Source: Floricoccus tropicus
Lineage (GTDB): Bacteria > Bacillota > Bacilli > Lactobacillales > Streptococcaceae
Length of the DNA: 64,000 nt
Direction of reading: 5' to 3'
Assembly: GCF_001832905.1 (NCBI RefSeq)
Contig: NZ_MKIR01000021.1
Span: 1 to 64,000 of the forward strand
Part shown: in pieces, positions 18,575-27,402 of the stretch
Layout: each line of letters starts with the position of its first letter
How positions within the stretch are numbered: position 1 is the first letter of the stretch
Notes under the pieces: model-generated
The model's input: only the letters and a program-made list of their open reading frames with translations
Told to the model about the DNA's origin: nothing
Database searches by the model: none
Translations under genes and position numbers: made by a program

Positions 18575-18603
18575 CATTAGACCAAAAGAGGAGGAGAGAT
18601 TCA

Positions 18604-18897
18604 ATGACTAAATACGAAATTCTTTATATTATTCGTCCAAACATTGAGGAAGAAGCTAAAAAAGCTCTAGTTGAACGTTTTGATGGGATTCTAACTGAAA
18701 ACGGTGCTACAATCATCGATTCAAAAGACTGGGAAAAACGTCGTTTAGCTTACGAAATTAACAGATTCAATGAAGGTTTATACCACATTGTTAATATCGA
18801 AGCAGCTACTGACTCAGCAGCAACTAGCGAATTTGATCGTCTTGCTAAAATCAACGGCGACATTCTTCGTCATATGATCGTTAAAGTAGAAGCTTAA
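18604..18897 (+). CDS. rpsF: 30S ribosomal protein S6
   Basis: 97 residues. S6 binds 16S rRNA together with S18. [22 protein letters not shown] and the central [10 protein letters not shown]-like segment ([25 protein letters not shown]) are typical. The start is ATG 18604, after GAGGAGAG; an upstream in-frame start at 18562 lies in the leader stem-loop. First gene of rpsF-ssb-rpsR. Confidence 0.97.
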   Translation: MTKYEILYIIRPNIEEEAKKALVERFDGILTENGATIIDSKDWEKRRLAYEINRFNEGLYHIVNIEAATDSAATSEFDRLAKINGDILRHMIVKVEA

Positions 18898-18932
18898 TTC
18901 TAGTTTAATCAATCATAGGAGGACCATCTTAT

Positions 18933-19439
18933 ATGATTAATAACGTAGTATTGGTAGGGCGTTTGACAAAAGACATCGAGCTTCGTCAAACTGCTAGCGG
19001 ACAATCAAATACAAGTTTCACCCTTGCGATTACTCGTAATTTCAAGAACCAAAATGGTGAATATGATGCTGACTTTGTTCAAGTAGTAGCTTGGAGACAA
19101 ACCGCAGAATTTTTAGCTCGTTTCGGTGCTAAAAAAGGTAATCTTCTTGGTGTTACAGGACGAATTCAAACTCGTAATTATGAAAATCAACAAGGACAAC
19201 GTGTATATGTAACTGAAGTTGTTGCTGATAATGTTACTTTCCTTGAAAGTCGCGCAACTCGCGAAAGTCAAGGTGGTTCAACTGGTGGTGGCTATCAAGC
19301 TCCACAAGGAAACAGCAATAATAATTCATACGGTTCATCAACTCAACAAAACAATGTTCCTGATTTCGGACGTAACGACTCTGATCCATTCGGTGGAGGA
19401 AGTCCAATCAACATTGATGATGATGATCTACCATTCTAA
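18933..19439 (+). CDS. ssb: Single-stranded DNA-binding protein
   Basis: 168 residues. An N-terminal OB fold ([18 protein letters not shown] to about residue 107), a Gly/Asn/Gln-rich flexible linker, and the acidic tip DDDDLPF that binds partner proteins of replication and repair. AGGAGG ribosome site. Lies between rpsF and rpsR as in most Bacillota. Confidence 0.97.
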   Translation: MINNVVLVGRLTKDIELRQTASGQSNTSFTLAITRNFKNQNGEYDADFVQVVAWRQTAEFLARFGAKKGNLLGVTGRIQTRNYENQQGQRVYVTEVVADNVTFLESRATRESQGGSTGGGYQAPQGNSNNNSYGSSTQQNNVPDFGRNDSDPFGGGSPINIDDDDLPF

Positions 19440-19570
19440 TACCTTATAGTAATATTAGTAATTCTTATGGATTACCAATGTTAATTAAAGGTTCTCATAT
19501 TTTATATGAGTAGTTGACTATTATAAGAACGTAATTTCAAAATTAAGAAATAATATAAGGAGAAAAAATC

Positions 19571-19816
19571 ATGGCTCAACAACGTCGTGGCGGATTCAAA
19601 CGCCGTAAAAAAGTTGATTTTATTGCAGCTAATAAAATCGAACATGTAGACTACAAAGATACTGAACTTTTAAAACGTTTCATCAGTGAACGTGGTAAAA
19701 TTTTACCTCGTCGTGTTACTGGTACTTCAGCTAAAAACCAACGTAAAGTGGTTACAGCTATCAAACGTGCTCGTGTAATGGCTTTACTTCCATTCGTAGC
19801 AAACGATGAAAACTAA
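19571..19816 (+). CDS. rpsR: 30S ribosomal protein S18
   Basis: 81 residues, with [47 protein letters not shown] typical of S18. AAGGAG ribosome site. The 131-base gap after ssb contains a short hairpin (CTCATAT/ATATGAG, 19494-19510), which might be a processing or attenuation point; no clear second promoter was found. Confidence 0.97.
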   Translation: MAQQRRGGFKRRKKVDFIAANKIEHVDYKDTELLKRFISERGKILPRRVTGTSAKNQRKVVTAIKRARVMALLPFVANDEN

Positions 19817-19829
19817 AAAATAATAAAAT

Positions 19830-19857
19830 AAGAACTAGCCTAGGCTGGTTCTTTTTT
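19830..19857 (+). terminator. Terminator of rpsF-ssb-rpsR
   Basis: 11-bp stem AAGAACTAGCC / GGCTGGTTCTT (one G-T pair) with T-run. Confidence 0.9.
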
Positions 19858-19864
19858 CTTATAC

Positions 19865-19885
19865 AAAAAAGCAGCCTTAGCTGCT
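19865..19885 (-). terminator. Terminator of the DUF960 gene
   Basis: On the minus strand AGCAGC / GCTGCT stem with a 4-base loop followed by T-run (19870-19865), 13 bases beyond the stop. Confidence 0.75.
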
Positions 19886-19897
19886 CCAAAACAATAT

Positions 19898-20206
19898 TTA
19901 CATTTCACTAGGAAGGATGACTGTTTCTCTTCCCATTCTATCCACAACATGTACTACGCTTGGCCAATCTTTGTCATAAGGAAAGTCGAAATCAAAAGCT
20001 ATTTTATCGTATGATCCTTCTTGTGAAAAAAGAATTGTAAGGTAACCGTCCTTGTTAATGAGGTCGAAATTAATAATTGGTTCTAAAACAAAAACCCCTT
20101 TTAAGTTATTATCAATAATGTACCAAAATGAATCAATGACTTGACCTGGTAATTCAGATGCAATACCAAAGCTAGCATACCTTCCACTTGTATTTGTAAA
20201 AGCCAT
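19898..20206 (-). CDS. DUF960-like small protein
   Basis: 102 residues. The start AFTNTSGRYASFGIASELPGQVIDSFWYIIDNN and the general beta/alpha pattern resemble the DUF960 family of lactic acid bacteria; function unknown. A GGGGTGAG ribosome site precedes the ATG. Single-gene unit with its own terminator, convergent to the S18 operon. Confidence 0.65.
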   Translation of the reverse strand: MAFTNTSGRYASFGIASELPGQVIDSFWYIIDNNLKGVFVLEPIINFDLINKDGYLTILFSQEGSYDKIAFDFDFPYDKDWPSVVHVVDRMGRETVILPSEM

Positions 20207-20295
20207 CTTCTCTCACCCCTTTCTTTTTTTAGAAAATTCAATTAGAATGTAATCTAAGAATATATTAAAGAAATTAAAAGGTCAAGGAAAAGAAA

Positions 20296-21000
20296 TTGAG
20301 AATAGATGAACTCATAATGAAAAACTTTTTACTAAATAAAAAGGAAACGAAAAAGGCTATCAAAGAAGGGTTAGTAACGGTTGATGGAGGAATCCCTACA
20401 AAAATTAGTCAAAATGTGGATAGTTCGGTACAAGAAGTTATCTTTCGTGGGGAAAAAGTAATTTTTTATCCCCATAAATACTATATGCTCCACAAGCCTG
20501 TGCAAACAATCAGTGCAAACTCAGATGAAAAGTATGAGACGGTCTTTGATTTACTAGAAAATGTGGATAAGTCGGAATTATATCTGGTTGGTAGACTAGA
20601 TTTTTGGACAAGTGGACTTCTTTTAATCACAGATAATGGGAAATTGGGGAGAAGTATGCTAAATCCTGAGAGTCATGTGGAGAAAATATATCAAGTTACC
20701 ACCAAAGAACCACTCGTAGTATCAGATGTGGATAAGTTTGCGCAAGGGCTTTTAATTGATGGTGATGTGTTATTGAAACCTGCTCAGTTAGAAATTACTG
20801 ACGCCCATCATGCCAATGTAAAAATTTCTGAGGGACGGAACAGACAAGTGAGGAAGATGTTCCTCTCCACAGGGAAGCTTGTAACTGAACTTAAACGTAT
20901 TAAATTTGGACCACTTGATTTGGATGAGGACTTAGCACCTGGTCAATACAGGGAATTAACTATTAAAGAAGTAGAGTCACTAATACCACACTTTAATTAA
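20296..21000 (+). CDS. 16S rRNA pseudouridine synthase, RsuA family
   Basis: 234 residues. An N-terminal S4 RNA-binding domain (KKETKKAIKEGLVTVDGG), then the synthase domain with YMLHKPVQT, VGRLDFWTSGLLLITDNG containing the catalytic Asp of GRLD, and SEGRNRQVRKMF. It should convert one uridine of 16S rRNA to pseudouridine. The residues after the Asp (FWTSG) differ from the usual KDTEG, so it is a diverged member. Start is TTG 20296 with AAGGA upstream. Its stop overlaps the stop of convergent recX by four bases (TTAA). Confidence 0.88.
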   Translation: MRIDELIMKNFLLNKKETKKAIKEGLVTVDGGIPTKISQNVDSSVQEVIFRGEKVIFYPHKYYMLHKPVQTISANSDEKYETVFDLLENVDKSELYLVGRLDFWTSGLLLITDNGKLGRSMLNPESHVEKIYQVTTKEPLVVSDVDKFAQGLLIDGDVLLKPAQLEITDAHHANVKISEGRNRQVRKMFLSTGKLVTELKRIKFGPLDLDEDLAPGQYRELTIKEVESLIPHFN

Positions 21001-21791
21001 AAGTCATATTCTCTAAGTTCCCTATTAATGGTATCAAAGTCAAATCCTTTACGTGCTAATGATTGAATAACTCGCTGTTTGAGATCATATCCGCCATATT
21101 TTCGACCATATTTTCTCAGACTTTTTTCTATTTCGCTTTGAATTAAATCACTTTCCTGCTCACTATCTGATTCGAGCTCTAAACTTTCAATTGCAGTTTT
21201 TGCAATATCATAAGAAAATCCTTTAGTTACAAGAGATTGATTTATTTTAATTTTAAGCATTTTAAGAGGTAGCTTACTATACTTTTGCATGACTAACTTT
21301 TCAGCGATGTTAGTTGCGACATCAACTTGACTTTCTCTTGTATAAGTTTGACTCATAATTTCATCAATTAAGTCGGTTTTTATACCTTTTGTAGAAAGCT
21401 TTTGTTTAATTTGATAAGGGCCGTTTGTCTGAGAGTTTATTTTACTGTTGATGAAACTTTCAGTATAAGAAGCATCATCAATATATTTACTAGATTCTAG
21501 CTCATCAATTATACGAGCAATTTGGCGGTTATCTATTTCGTGCTCTTGTAAATATTTAATAACTTCAACTTTAGTTCTCATTTTAAAGCTAATATAGTAG
21601 ATGGCTAAATTTTTTCCACGCGAAAAGTTTGCAAATTCAATGATTTCTTTTAGTTGCTTTTCACTGTATTCAGCAGCTCTAGACATCATATATTTAACTA
21701 CAGTATCTTCAGTGACATAAATTGTATCATGCTTATCAAATTCGACTTTATATAGTCGTTTTTTCTTTTCTATTGCTGTGATCTTTATCAT
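20997..21791 (-). CDS. recX: RecX, regulator of RecA
   Basis: 264 residues, made of tandem three-helix repeats (for example YLQEHEIDNRQIARIIDELESSKYIDDASYTESFI). RecX limits RecA filament growth in recombination and SOS. The ATG at 21791 (MIKITAIEKKKRLYKVEF) fits family starts. No ribosome site precedes it; instead TATAAT lies 7 bases upstream, so the mRNA may begin at or next to the ATG. A longer frame from 21830 has no ribosome site either. Confidence 0.92.
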   Translation of the reverse strand: MIKITAIEKKKRLYKVEFDKHDTIYVTEDTVVKYMMSRAAEYSEKQLKEIIEFANFSRGKNLAIYYISFKMRTKVEVIKYLQEHEIDNRQIARIIDELESSKYIDDASYTESFINSKINSQTNGPYQIKQKLSTKGIKTDLIDEIMSQTYTRESQVDVATNIAEKLVMQKYSKLPLKMLKIKINQSLVTKGFSYDIAKTAIESLELESDSEQESDLIQSEIEKSLRKYGRKYGGYDLKQRVIQSLARKGFDFDTINRELREYDF

Positions 21792-21860
21792 GTATCTTAT
21801 TATACGTGAAAAAATTGCAAAAGTAGTCATAGAAATTTATTTTTTATTTATATATAATAT

Positions 21861-21912
21861 TTGACAAAAAGTAACTAAGTCGTTACACTATAAATGTAAA
21901 CAATTGATTACA
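21861..21912 (+). promoter_or_regulatory. Promoter with four TTACA/TGTAA half-sites for the Xre regulator
   Basis: TTGACA (21861-21866), 17 bases, TACACT (21884-21889). Half-sites GTAAC (21871), GTTAC (21882), TGTAAAC (21895) and GATTACA (21906) start 11, 13 and 11 bases apart. The last two form the imperfect palindrome TGTAAACAATTGATTACA. This looks like an autoregulatory operator covering the spacer, -10 and start region. Confidence 0.6.
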
Positions 21913-21933
21913 TTATGAAAGCAGGTCTTTACA

Positions 21934-22134
21934 TTGATAAAAAATAGATTGAAGGTCTTGAGGGCAGAACGCGACTGGACTCAGGCGGACTTGGCAGAAA
22001 GGGCAGGCATATCTAGACAGGCAGTAATTTCTATAGAAAAATACAAATATACACCATCACTCGATTTAGCTTTTACCCTAGCAAAAGTATTTGGTGTGGA
22101 TATAACTGAAGTTTTTGTGCAAGAGGAAGATTAG
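21934..22134 (+). CDS. Xre-family transcriptional regulator
   Basis: 66 residues, little more than one Cro/C1 helix-turn-helix (NRLKVLRAERDWTQADLAERAGISRQAVISIEKYKYTPSLDLAFTLAKVFGVDITEVF). It belongs to the small YozG-like group often found beside a small membrane protein gene. Start is TTG 21934 with GCAGG upstream. The membrane protein gene follows 10 bases later, so they form an operon. Confidence 0.9.
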   Translation: MIKNRLKVLRAERDWTQADLAERAGISRQAVISIEKYKYTPSLDLAFTLAKVFGVDITEVFVQEED

Positions 22135-22144
22135 GAAGGAAAAC

Positions 22145-22465
22145 ATGATGGGTTCTTTTACAATTATTAATGCAATTATTACTATATTTAGTGTATGGTC
22201 GGTATCTTTTCGTGACAAAAAACGTAAGGAGTACAATAATGATGAACGTTGGAAAACAGTTGAGCAAAAAGCAGCAAGTATATTTAGTTGGTATTTATTA
22301 TCGATAATGATTTTGGCATTTGTTGCAACAGTACTAATCGATATCCTGAAAATAAGAGATGGCCAACTGTCTTATTCAGAAGTTGCTAGTTTGATTTTCA
22401 CTCTTACATCAGTTCCAATAGCTCTATACGGACTTGCTTTAAAGTATTATGATTCAAGAATATGA
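22145..22465 (+). CDS. Small two/three-helix membrane protein next to Xre regulator
   Basis: 106 residues. A first hydrophobic segment (about 4-19), a charged loop DKKRKEYNNDERWKTVEQKAAS, then two more hydrophobic segments and KYYDSRI at the end. The DERWK-x-x-x-x-KA loop is shared with the pseudogene at 22477 and the gene at 22868. Such proteins are often partners of YozG-type regulators (DUF2178/DUF6442-like, from memory). ATG 22145 follows AGGAAGGA. Function unknown. Confidence 0.75.
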   Translation: MMGSFTIINAIITIFSVWSVSFRDKKRKEYNNDERWKTVEQKAASIFSWYLLSIMILAFVATVLIDILKIRDGQLSYSEVASLIFTLTSVPIALYGLALKYYDSRI

Positions 22466-22476
22466 AAGTAGATTAA

Positions 22477-22878
22477 ATGAATAGTTTTGTATTTTGGATA
22501 ATAGTTAGGATGATTCTTGCTGTTGTTATAGGTTTTCCATTAATATATATTATTTTTAAATATATATATTATTGTAGTGATAAAGAAAATTAATATGGAA
22601 ACTACGAGCGCTGGATGATTATAGAATTAAAAGCTAGCAATATTATTAGAAGGTATTACGACACATGCTGTTGTACTGGCTGTTTTATCTATCTAGCCTA
22701 GATTTTGGTAAGGGCAGTTAGTTTATTAGTTTTTGATAACATTTTACAAAAAGATAGTATTTCTTTGATAGTAATATTTGCGACTCTAGCAACATTTTCA
22801 ATTATTGTAGAGTATTTTGCTTTAAGATCTATGATAAAAATATGTAAAATAGTAAAGGATAAAAATTATGGATTATGA
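22477..22878 (+). pseudogene. Dead third copy of the two-helix membrane protein family
   Basis: One frame runs from ATG 22477 to TGA 22876-22878 with two internal stops, TAA 22591-22593 and TAG 22699-22701. The conceptual protein keeps the family loop (YGNYERWMIIELKASNIIRRYY), a second hydrophobic segment and YFALRS near the end. It is intact in length but for the stops, so it decayed by point mutation. Its end overlaps the start of the next family member. Confidence 0.75.
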
Positions 22879-23209
22879 TTTAATACAACTTATCATCAAT
22901 ATTTTACTTTCATTATTATTTATTTGGTATATTATTTACTCAAGAAACAAAGTGAAAGAATATGGAGAAGATGAGAGATGGAAAATAATTAGAGAAAAAG
23001 CTGGTAATGTTTCAAGATACTATTATTATTTTGCTTTAGATTTTTTCTTAGTTGTATCATTAGTTTTTACGATATTAAAAAGATTTTACCCAAATTTAAA
23101 GACTATAAATATTGATTCTTATAGTGTAATTACGATAATAATAATTGTATTATCTATTGGATTTTTAGTTGATCTCTTTGCCCTTAAATATTTTGATAAA
23201 AAAATGTAA
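22868..23209 (+). CDS. Small membrane protein, same family as 22145-22465
   Basis: 113 residues. Hydrophobic N-terminal segment, the loop YSRNKVKEYGEDERWKIIREKAGN, two more hydrophobic segments, and ALKYFDKKM at the end. Ribosome site AAAGGAT before ATG 22868. Last gene of the Xre cluster. Function unknown. Confidence 0.75.
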   Translation: MDYDLIQLIINILLSLLFIWYIIYSRNKVKEYGEDERWKIIREKAGNVSRYYYYFALDFFLVVSLVFTILKRFYPNLKTINIDSYSVITIIIIVLSIGFLVDLFALKYFDKKM

Positions 23210-23236
23210 AAAAAACTCGTCTAATGGCGAGTTTTA
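23208..23236 (+). terminator. Terminator of the Xre/membrane protein cluster
   Basis: AAAACTCG / CGAGTTTT stem right at the stop codon. Confidence 0.7.
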
Positions 23237-23253
23237 GGTTCTATAAGATAGAT

Positions 23254-23284
23254 AAAGAGCACAATTTAAAATTGTGCTCTTTTA
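23254..23284. terminator. Bidirectional terminator before nox
   Basis: 12-bp stem AAAGAGCACAAT / ATTGTGCTCTTT (23254-23265 with 23271-23282). It ends the minus-strand nox gene and can also stop plus-strand read-through. Confidence 0.85.
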
Positions 23285-23289
23285 TATAA

Positions 23290-24621
23290 TTATTCAGCTT
23301 TTAATGCAGCTACAGTAATGTAGTTGTATGGTTGGTTGAAATGTGGTAAGAAGAAGATATCAAGAAGTTTAAGTTTATCAATAGTTAGTTTTTCTTGAAT
23401 AGCTAAACTGAACATATGGATAGTTCCTGACATATCTTGTCTAGATGCTAATTGAGCACCAACGATACGACGACTTCCTTTTTCATAAACGATTTTGATT
23501 TTAACCATTTCATTATTTTCTTTGATGAAAGCAGGTTTTTGTAAATCTTCAAATTCAGTTGAAAGAACTTCAATTCCAAATTTATCAGCAGCTTTAACAG
23601 AAAGACCTGTAGAAACTAAATCAAGACCGAAGATTGAAATACCATTTGAACCTTGAACACCGATTGCATCTACAACAGTTCCACCAATGTTGTGACCTGC
23701 AACAATTCCTGAACGAACAGCATTAGAAGCAAGAGCGATGTATGTAGTATCTTGAAGTGCATTAGAATAGATAGTAGCACAGTCACCTACAGCGTATACA
23801 TCTGGGTTACTTGTTTGTTGATGGTTATCTACAAGGTAAGCACCATTTCTGAAAGTTTCAAGGTCATCAGCTCCAAGAGCAGCATTGGCAGTGAAACCAA
23901 TAGCGTTGATTACCATATCAACATCATAAGAACCTTTGTCAGTTACTAAGCGTTCAACACGTTTGTCACCTTCGTAAGCAGTAGCCAATTCACCAAAGTG
24001 AAGCTCAATACCGTTATCTTCAAGGTTTTTATCCATTAATTTAGCGAATTCTTCATCGTAATATGAAGCAAGTGAAGTAGATTCAGCATCAAATAGTAAT
24101 ACATTTTTACCACGACGACGAGCAGCTTCAGCAATTTCAACACCGATGTATCCAGCTCCGATTACAGCAACGGTTTCAACTTCTGGACGGCTCAAATCTT
24201 TATCAACTTCTTGACCTTCTTGGAAAAGTTTAAGGAAGTGTAATCCTTCAAGATCTTTACCAGGAATGTTTGGAATAATTGGACGAGAACCAGTAGCAAG
24301 GATCAATTTATCATAATCTTCTACGATTTCTTTTCCATCGCGGTCTGTAGCATAAACTTTTTTGCCATTAAAATCAATTTTATCAACAGCAGTTTCCATG
24401 TGGATACGTGCGCCTTTATGAATAAACTCTTCTTCGTTAGTATAGAAAAGACCTTCATAACCATCGATTTGACGTCCTACCCAAAGAGCAGTACCACAAC
24501 CAAGGTAGCTCAAGTTTGAGTTACGGTCGATCATTACAATTTCTTGATCTGGATAGTTATCCAATAGAGTGTTTGCAGCGGCGATACCAGCATGGTTGGT
24601 ACCAATAATAACTGTTTTCAT
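23290..24621 (-). CDS. nox: Water-forming NADH oxidase
   Basis: 443 residues. FAD and NAD domains of the pyridine nucleotide-disulfide reductase family: MKTVIIGTNHAGIAAANTLL (FAD), redox Cys42 in SYLGCGTALWVG, VAVIGAGYIGVEIAEAARRRG (NAD), VYAVGDCATI (FAD). The single active Cys that cycles through sulfenic acid marks Nox-2 type enzymes that reduce O2 to water and recycle NAD+. CoA-disulfide reductase is the main alternative. AAAGGGG ribosome site. Transcribed alone on the minus strand. Confidence 0.92.
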   Translation of the reverse strand: MKTVIIGTNHAGIAAANTLLDNYPDQEIVMIDRNSNLSYLGCGTALWVGRQIDGYEGLFYTNEEEFIHKGARIHMETAVDKIDFNGKKVYATDRDGKEIVEDYDKLILATGSRPIIPNIPGKDLEGLHFLKLFQEGQEVDKDLSRPEVETVAVIGAGYIGVEIAEAARRRGKNVLLFDAESTSLASYYDEEFAKLMDKNLEDNGIELHFGELATAYEGDKRVERLVTDKGSYDVDMVINAIGFTANAALGADDLETFRNGAYLVDNHQQTSNPDVYAVGDCATIYSNALQDTTYIALASNAVRSGIVAGHNIGGTVVDAIGVQGSNGISIFGLDLVSTGLSVKAADKFGIEVLSTEFEDLQKPAFIKENNEMVKIKIVYEKGSRRIVGAQLASRQDMSGTIHMFSLAIQEKLTIDKLKLLDIFFLPHFNQPYNYITVAALKAE

Positions 24622-24726
24622 AGTTAATTATTCCCCTTTATTTTTTAAGATAGTTTTATTTTACACAAAAACATAACTATTAGCAATATTTTAGCTTATA
24701 ATTTAGAAATTTTGTATCCGTTAACA

Positions 24727-25791
24727 TCATTTATATGACTCGCTTTTCGGAAAGTGCACACATACAACTTCTGGAACAAAAAAGTCATCCTGAATAAGTG
24801 ATAATTTTCCAGTATTTTGGTCAATTTTAAATAGGTTAAGATAATCACTATATTGGAATCCACAAACTAAAAATTCACCAGTTTCATTTATATTAAAATC
24901 ACGTGGGAAATTTCCAGTTGTATAAACCCTCTGAATTTCTTTAATATCTTTTCCGCTTTTAGAAACTTCGAAGACTACAATAGAATTTTCACCTCTATTA
25001 GAAACATAGAGGTATTTACCATCATTAGAAATTCTTATTGCTGCTGCACTATTAAATTCAACAAAGTCTAGATCAATAGTGAACGTCTTACTAATAGTTC
25101 TTAACGTTGCCTCTTTCTTATCATATTCTAAAACGTTAACGGAACAATCTAATTCACCAACCACATATACGTATTTCCCATTTTTACTAAAAACAAGATG
25201 TCGAGGTCCAGTCGCAGGCTTGGCATGCCAAATGCTTTTAAGATTCAATTCACCAGATTTTAATACATCATATAGATAAACTCTGTCAGTACCTAAGTCA
25301 CAGGCGATTAATCTACCATCAGGAGTTAAATTAGCAAAATGGATATGAGGAGCATCCTGATTTTTATGTGGACCAATAGGTTCACTATGATATAAAGATT
25401 CGACACTATTTAAATTTTTATCATTTGTGATTTTATAACTATTGAGTTCCCCTTTATGATAATTTGCTCCAAATAGTAGTTGTCTATTTTCATCTATTGA
25501 AACATAGCATACCGGAGAACCAGTTTCTAATATTTTATCAACCAATTTATATTTCGAATCGTAAGAAGCGACGCCACCCATTCTTTTATGACCGTTGACA
25601 GTGAATATAGAATCTTCTTTATTAGTAACCAAGTATGTTGGATTAGCTTCTTTTATAATCAAAGAAGAATTTGTCAGCTTTCCTTTATTAAGATCTAAAT
25701 ATGCTTCATAAACTCCCTCGCTCAAATTTTTGTCAGAGTAAGTAGGGTCGTCCGTATATGTTCCAAATAAAATTCTTTCTTTTTTTATCAT
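24727..25791 (-). CDS. Lactonase, seven-bladed beta-propeller (YkgB/Pgl type)
   Basis: 354 residues. Propeller repeats such as DENRQLLFGANYHKGELNSYKI, HIHFANLTPDGRLIACDLGTDRVYLYDV and ISNDGKYLYVSNRGENSIVVFEV fit the 6-phosphogluconolactonase-like lactonase family; no signal peptide. With a glucose 1-dehydrogenase in the same cluster, glucono-1,5-lactone is a plausible substrate. GGAAAG ribosome site. It lies 19 bases after the YczE-like gene. 6-phosphogluconolactone is the alternative substrate. Confidence 0.85.
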   Translation of the reverse strand: MIKKERILFGTYTDDPTYSDKNLSEGVYEAYLDLNKGKLTNSSLIIKEANPTYLVTNKEDSIFTVNGHKRMGGVASYDSKYKLVDKILETGSPVCYVSIDENRQLLFGANYHKGELNSYKITNDKNLNSVESLYHSEPIGPHKNQDAPHIHFANLTPDGRLIACDLGTDRVYLYDVLKSGELNLKSIWHAKPATGPRHLVFSKNGKYVYVVGELDCSVNVLEYDKKEATLRTISKTFTIDLDFVEFNSAAAIRISNDGKYLYVSNRGENSIVVFEVSKSGKDIKEIQRVYTTGNFPRDFNINETGEFLVCGFQYSDYLNLFKIDQNTGKLSLIQDDFFVPEVVCVHFPKSESYK

Positions 25792-25810
25792 TGCTTTCCT
25801 TTCTGATATG

Positions 25811-26425
25811 CTAGTCTTGCAATTTTTTTATAGGTTTTTGAACTACGGCTGTCCATATTGAAATTAGTGGACCACAGCCAAAGGCGCAGATAATTGTACC
25901 TATACCGATTGGACCACCTGCAAAAAAGCCGATAATAACTACTATAATATCCTGAGTTTTTCTAACAGGTGAATAACTTTTGCCAGTCTGTTTACATATA
26001 GTAGGGGCCACAGCGTCATACGGTGATTCTCCTTGATTTGTTGCCATGTATACAGCACAACCTAGTGTAAATAGAGCAATGCCTGCTACTAATGAAATTA
26101 CTTGTAGCAATATTGAATGAGACATTGTTTGTGAGTATGGTTTAAAGATGGCTGAGAATAATTGAATAAAGTATCCAACAAGTAACATATTAAGAATTGT
26201 TCCTAAACCAATAGCAGCTTTATCATATTTATAAACATATAATAGAATTAAAACGTTGACGATGATTTGGAAAACACTCAAACTTAGGCCAACATGATTT
26301 GACAGACCTATATTCATTGCCGTAAATGGATCTACACCAAGTCCAGCTGACCTTAATATACTGGAACCAATTGACATGATGATTAAGCCAATAAGAATTA
26401 TTATTACATTTTTAACTATTTTCAT
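25811..26425 (-). CDS. YczE/YyaS/YitT-like integral membrane protein
   Basis: 204 residues, five to six hydrophobic segments. SIGSSILRSAGLGVDPFTAMNIGLSNHVGLSLSVFQIIVN and TNQGESPYDAVAPTICKQTGKSY are typical of this family of unknown function. GGAGG ribosome site 6 bases before the ATG. Located between glucose dehydrogenase and lactonase, so it may move a substrate or product of glucose oxidation; this is inference from position only. Confidence 0.8.
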   Translation of the reverse strand: MKIVKNVIIILIGLIIMSIGSSILRSAGLGVDPFTAMNIGLSNHVGLSLSVFQIIVNVLILLYVYKYDKAAIGLGTILNMLLVGYFIQLFSAIFKPYSQTMSHSILLQVISLVAGIALFTLGCAVYMATNQGESPYDAVAPTICKQTGKSYSPVRKTQDIIVVIIGFFAGGPIGIGTIICAFGCGPLISIWTAVVQKPIKKLQD

Positions 26426-26447
26426 AAATTACCTCCATTTTATTTAT

Positions 26448-26480
26448 GAAAAAACCAGAGGGTACTATGACCCACTGGTT
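26448..26480 (-). terminator. Intra-operon terminator between gdh and the YczE gene
   Basis: On the minus strand AACCAG-T-GGGT / ACCC-T-CTGGTT (one mismatch, 6-base loop) then a T-run. It lies 20 bases after the dehydrogenase stop. No separate promoter was seen in the 75-base gap, so it likely lowers expression of the two downstream genes. Confidence 0.75.
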
Positions 26481-26500
26481 AACTATGTTGATTGCTATTA

Positions 26501-27280
26501 TCAACCTGCACCATATTGGAATGAAGGGTATAGAGTCATTCCTCCATCAACGAATAGAGTAGTACCAGTTATATAAGAAGCTTCATCTGAAGCTAAGAAA
26601 GCTGCAGCATTAGCGATATCTTGAGGTTTACCAATTGTTCCCATTGGAACCATGCTTTCAGTTTGAGCTAGCTGTTTAGGATCTGAAAACTTTTTAGCGT
26701 TGATAGGAGTATTGATTGCTCCTGGAGCTATACAGTTTGCGCGAATACCTTGATCAGCATATTCAAGGGCAATTGTTTTAGTAAACATTTCAGTTGCACC
26801 TTTACTTGCAGCATAGTGAGCGAAAGTAGGCCATGGAATTTGTTGGTGAACTGAAGACATGTTGATGATAGTTCCTTTTTTCTTATTAGCTGTGAAATGT
26901 TTCAAAGCTTCACGAGAACCAAGGAATACACCGTCAAGGTTAACGGCAAGAACATTCTTCCAATCTTCAAAAGGCATTTCAGCTGTATGACATGCTTTTT
27001 CAATTCCTGCATTATTTACCCAAACATCGATAGTTCCAAAAGTATCAATTGCAGTCTGAGCAAGGCCTTCTACTTGTTTTTCGTCAGAAACATCGGCCTC
27101 TACAAATTTTACTCTATCTGGATGTTTTTTTTCAGCATCAGCTAGTTCGTCAGGAAGTGTACCAACGTAATCACCGACTACATTCATTCCTTCAAGTATA
27201 TATCTCAATGAGATTGCAAGTCCTAAACCTGTTGCAGCTCCAGTGATTACAGCCACTTTACCATGTAATTCTCCGTACAT
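26501..27280 (-). CDS. gdh: Glucose 1-dehydrogenase (SDR family)
   Basis: 259 residues. Rossmann motif TGAATGLGLAI, NNAG, catalytic Ser-Tyr-Lys (NMSSVHQQIPWPTFAHYAASKGA), and the C-terminal GGMTLYPSFQYGAG that is nearly the same as in Bacillus glucose dehydrogenases. It oxidises beta-D-glucose to glucono-1,5-lactone with NAD(P)+. AGGAGG-type ribosome site. First gene of the minus-strand cluster with YczE-like protein and lactonase. Confidence 0.93.
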   Translation of the reverse strand: MYGELHGKVAVITGAATGLGLAISLRYILEGMNVVGDYVGTLPDELADAEKKHPDRVKFVEADVSDEKQVEGLAQTAIDTFGTIDVWVNNAGIEKACHTAEMPFEDWKNVLAVNLDGVFLGSREALKHFTANKKKGTIINMSSVHQQIPWPTFAHYAASKGATEMFTKTIALEYADQGIRANCIAPGAINTPINAKKFSDPKQLAQTESMVPMGTIGKPQDIANAAAFLASDEASYITGTTLFVDGGMTLYPSFQYGAG

Positions 27281-27402
27281 TTAAATTCCTCCTTTTAATT
27301 TTGTATTAAGTTAGTTACGACATTAGATAAAATTCCCCATAAGTTTTCTAACAACCACCTCCTCATTAATATGGTTTCATAATATAACAATTTTCAAAAA
27401 AA

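Noticed and set aside
20296-21000. RsuA-like gene considered inactive because of the odd FWTSG after the catalytic Asp
   Set aside because: The Asp of GRLD and the other motifs are intact; the difference alone does not show loss of function.
26376-26576. 66-codon plus-strand frame over the gdh/YczE boundary
   Set aside because: Antisense to two real genes, covers the terminator hairpin, no ribosome site.
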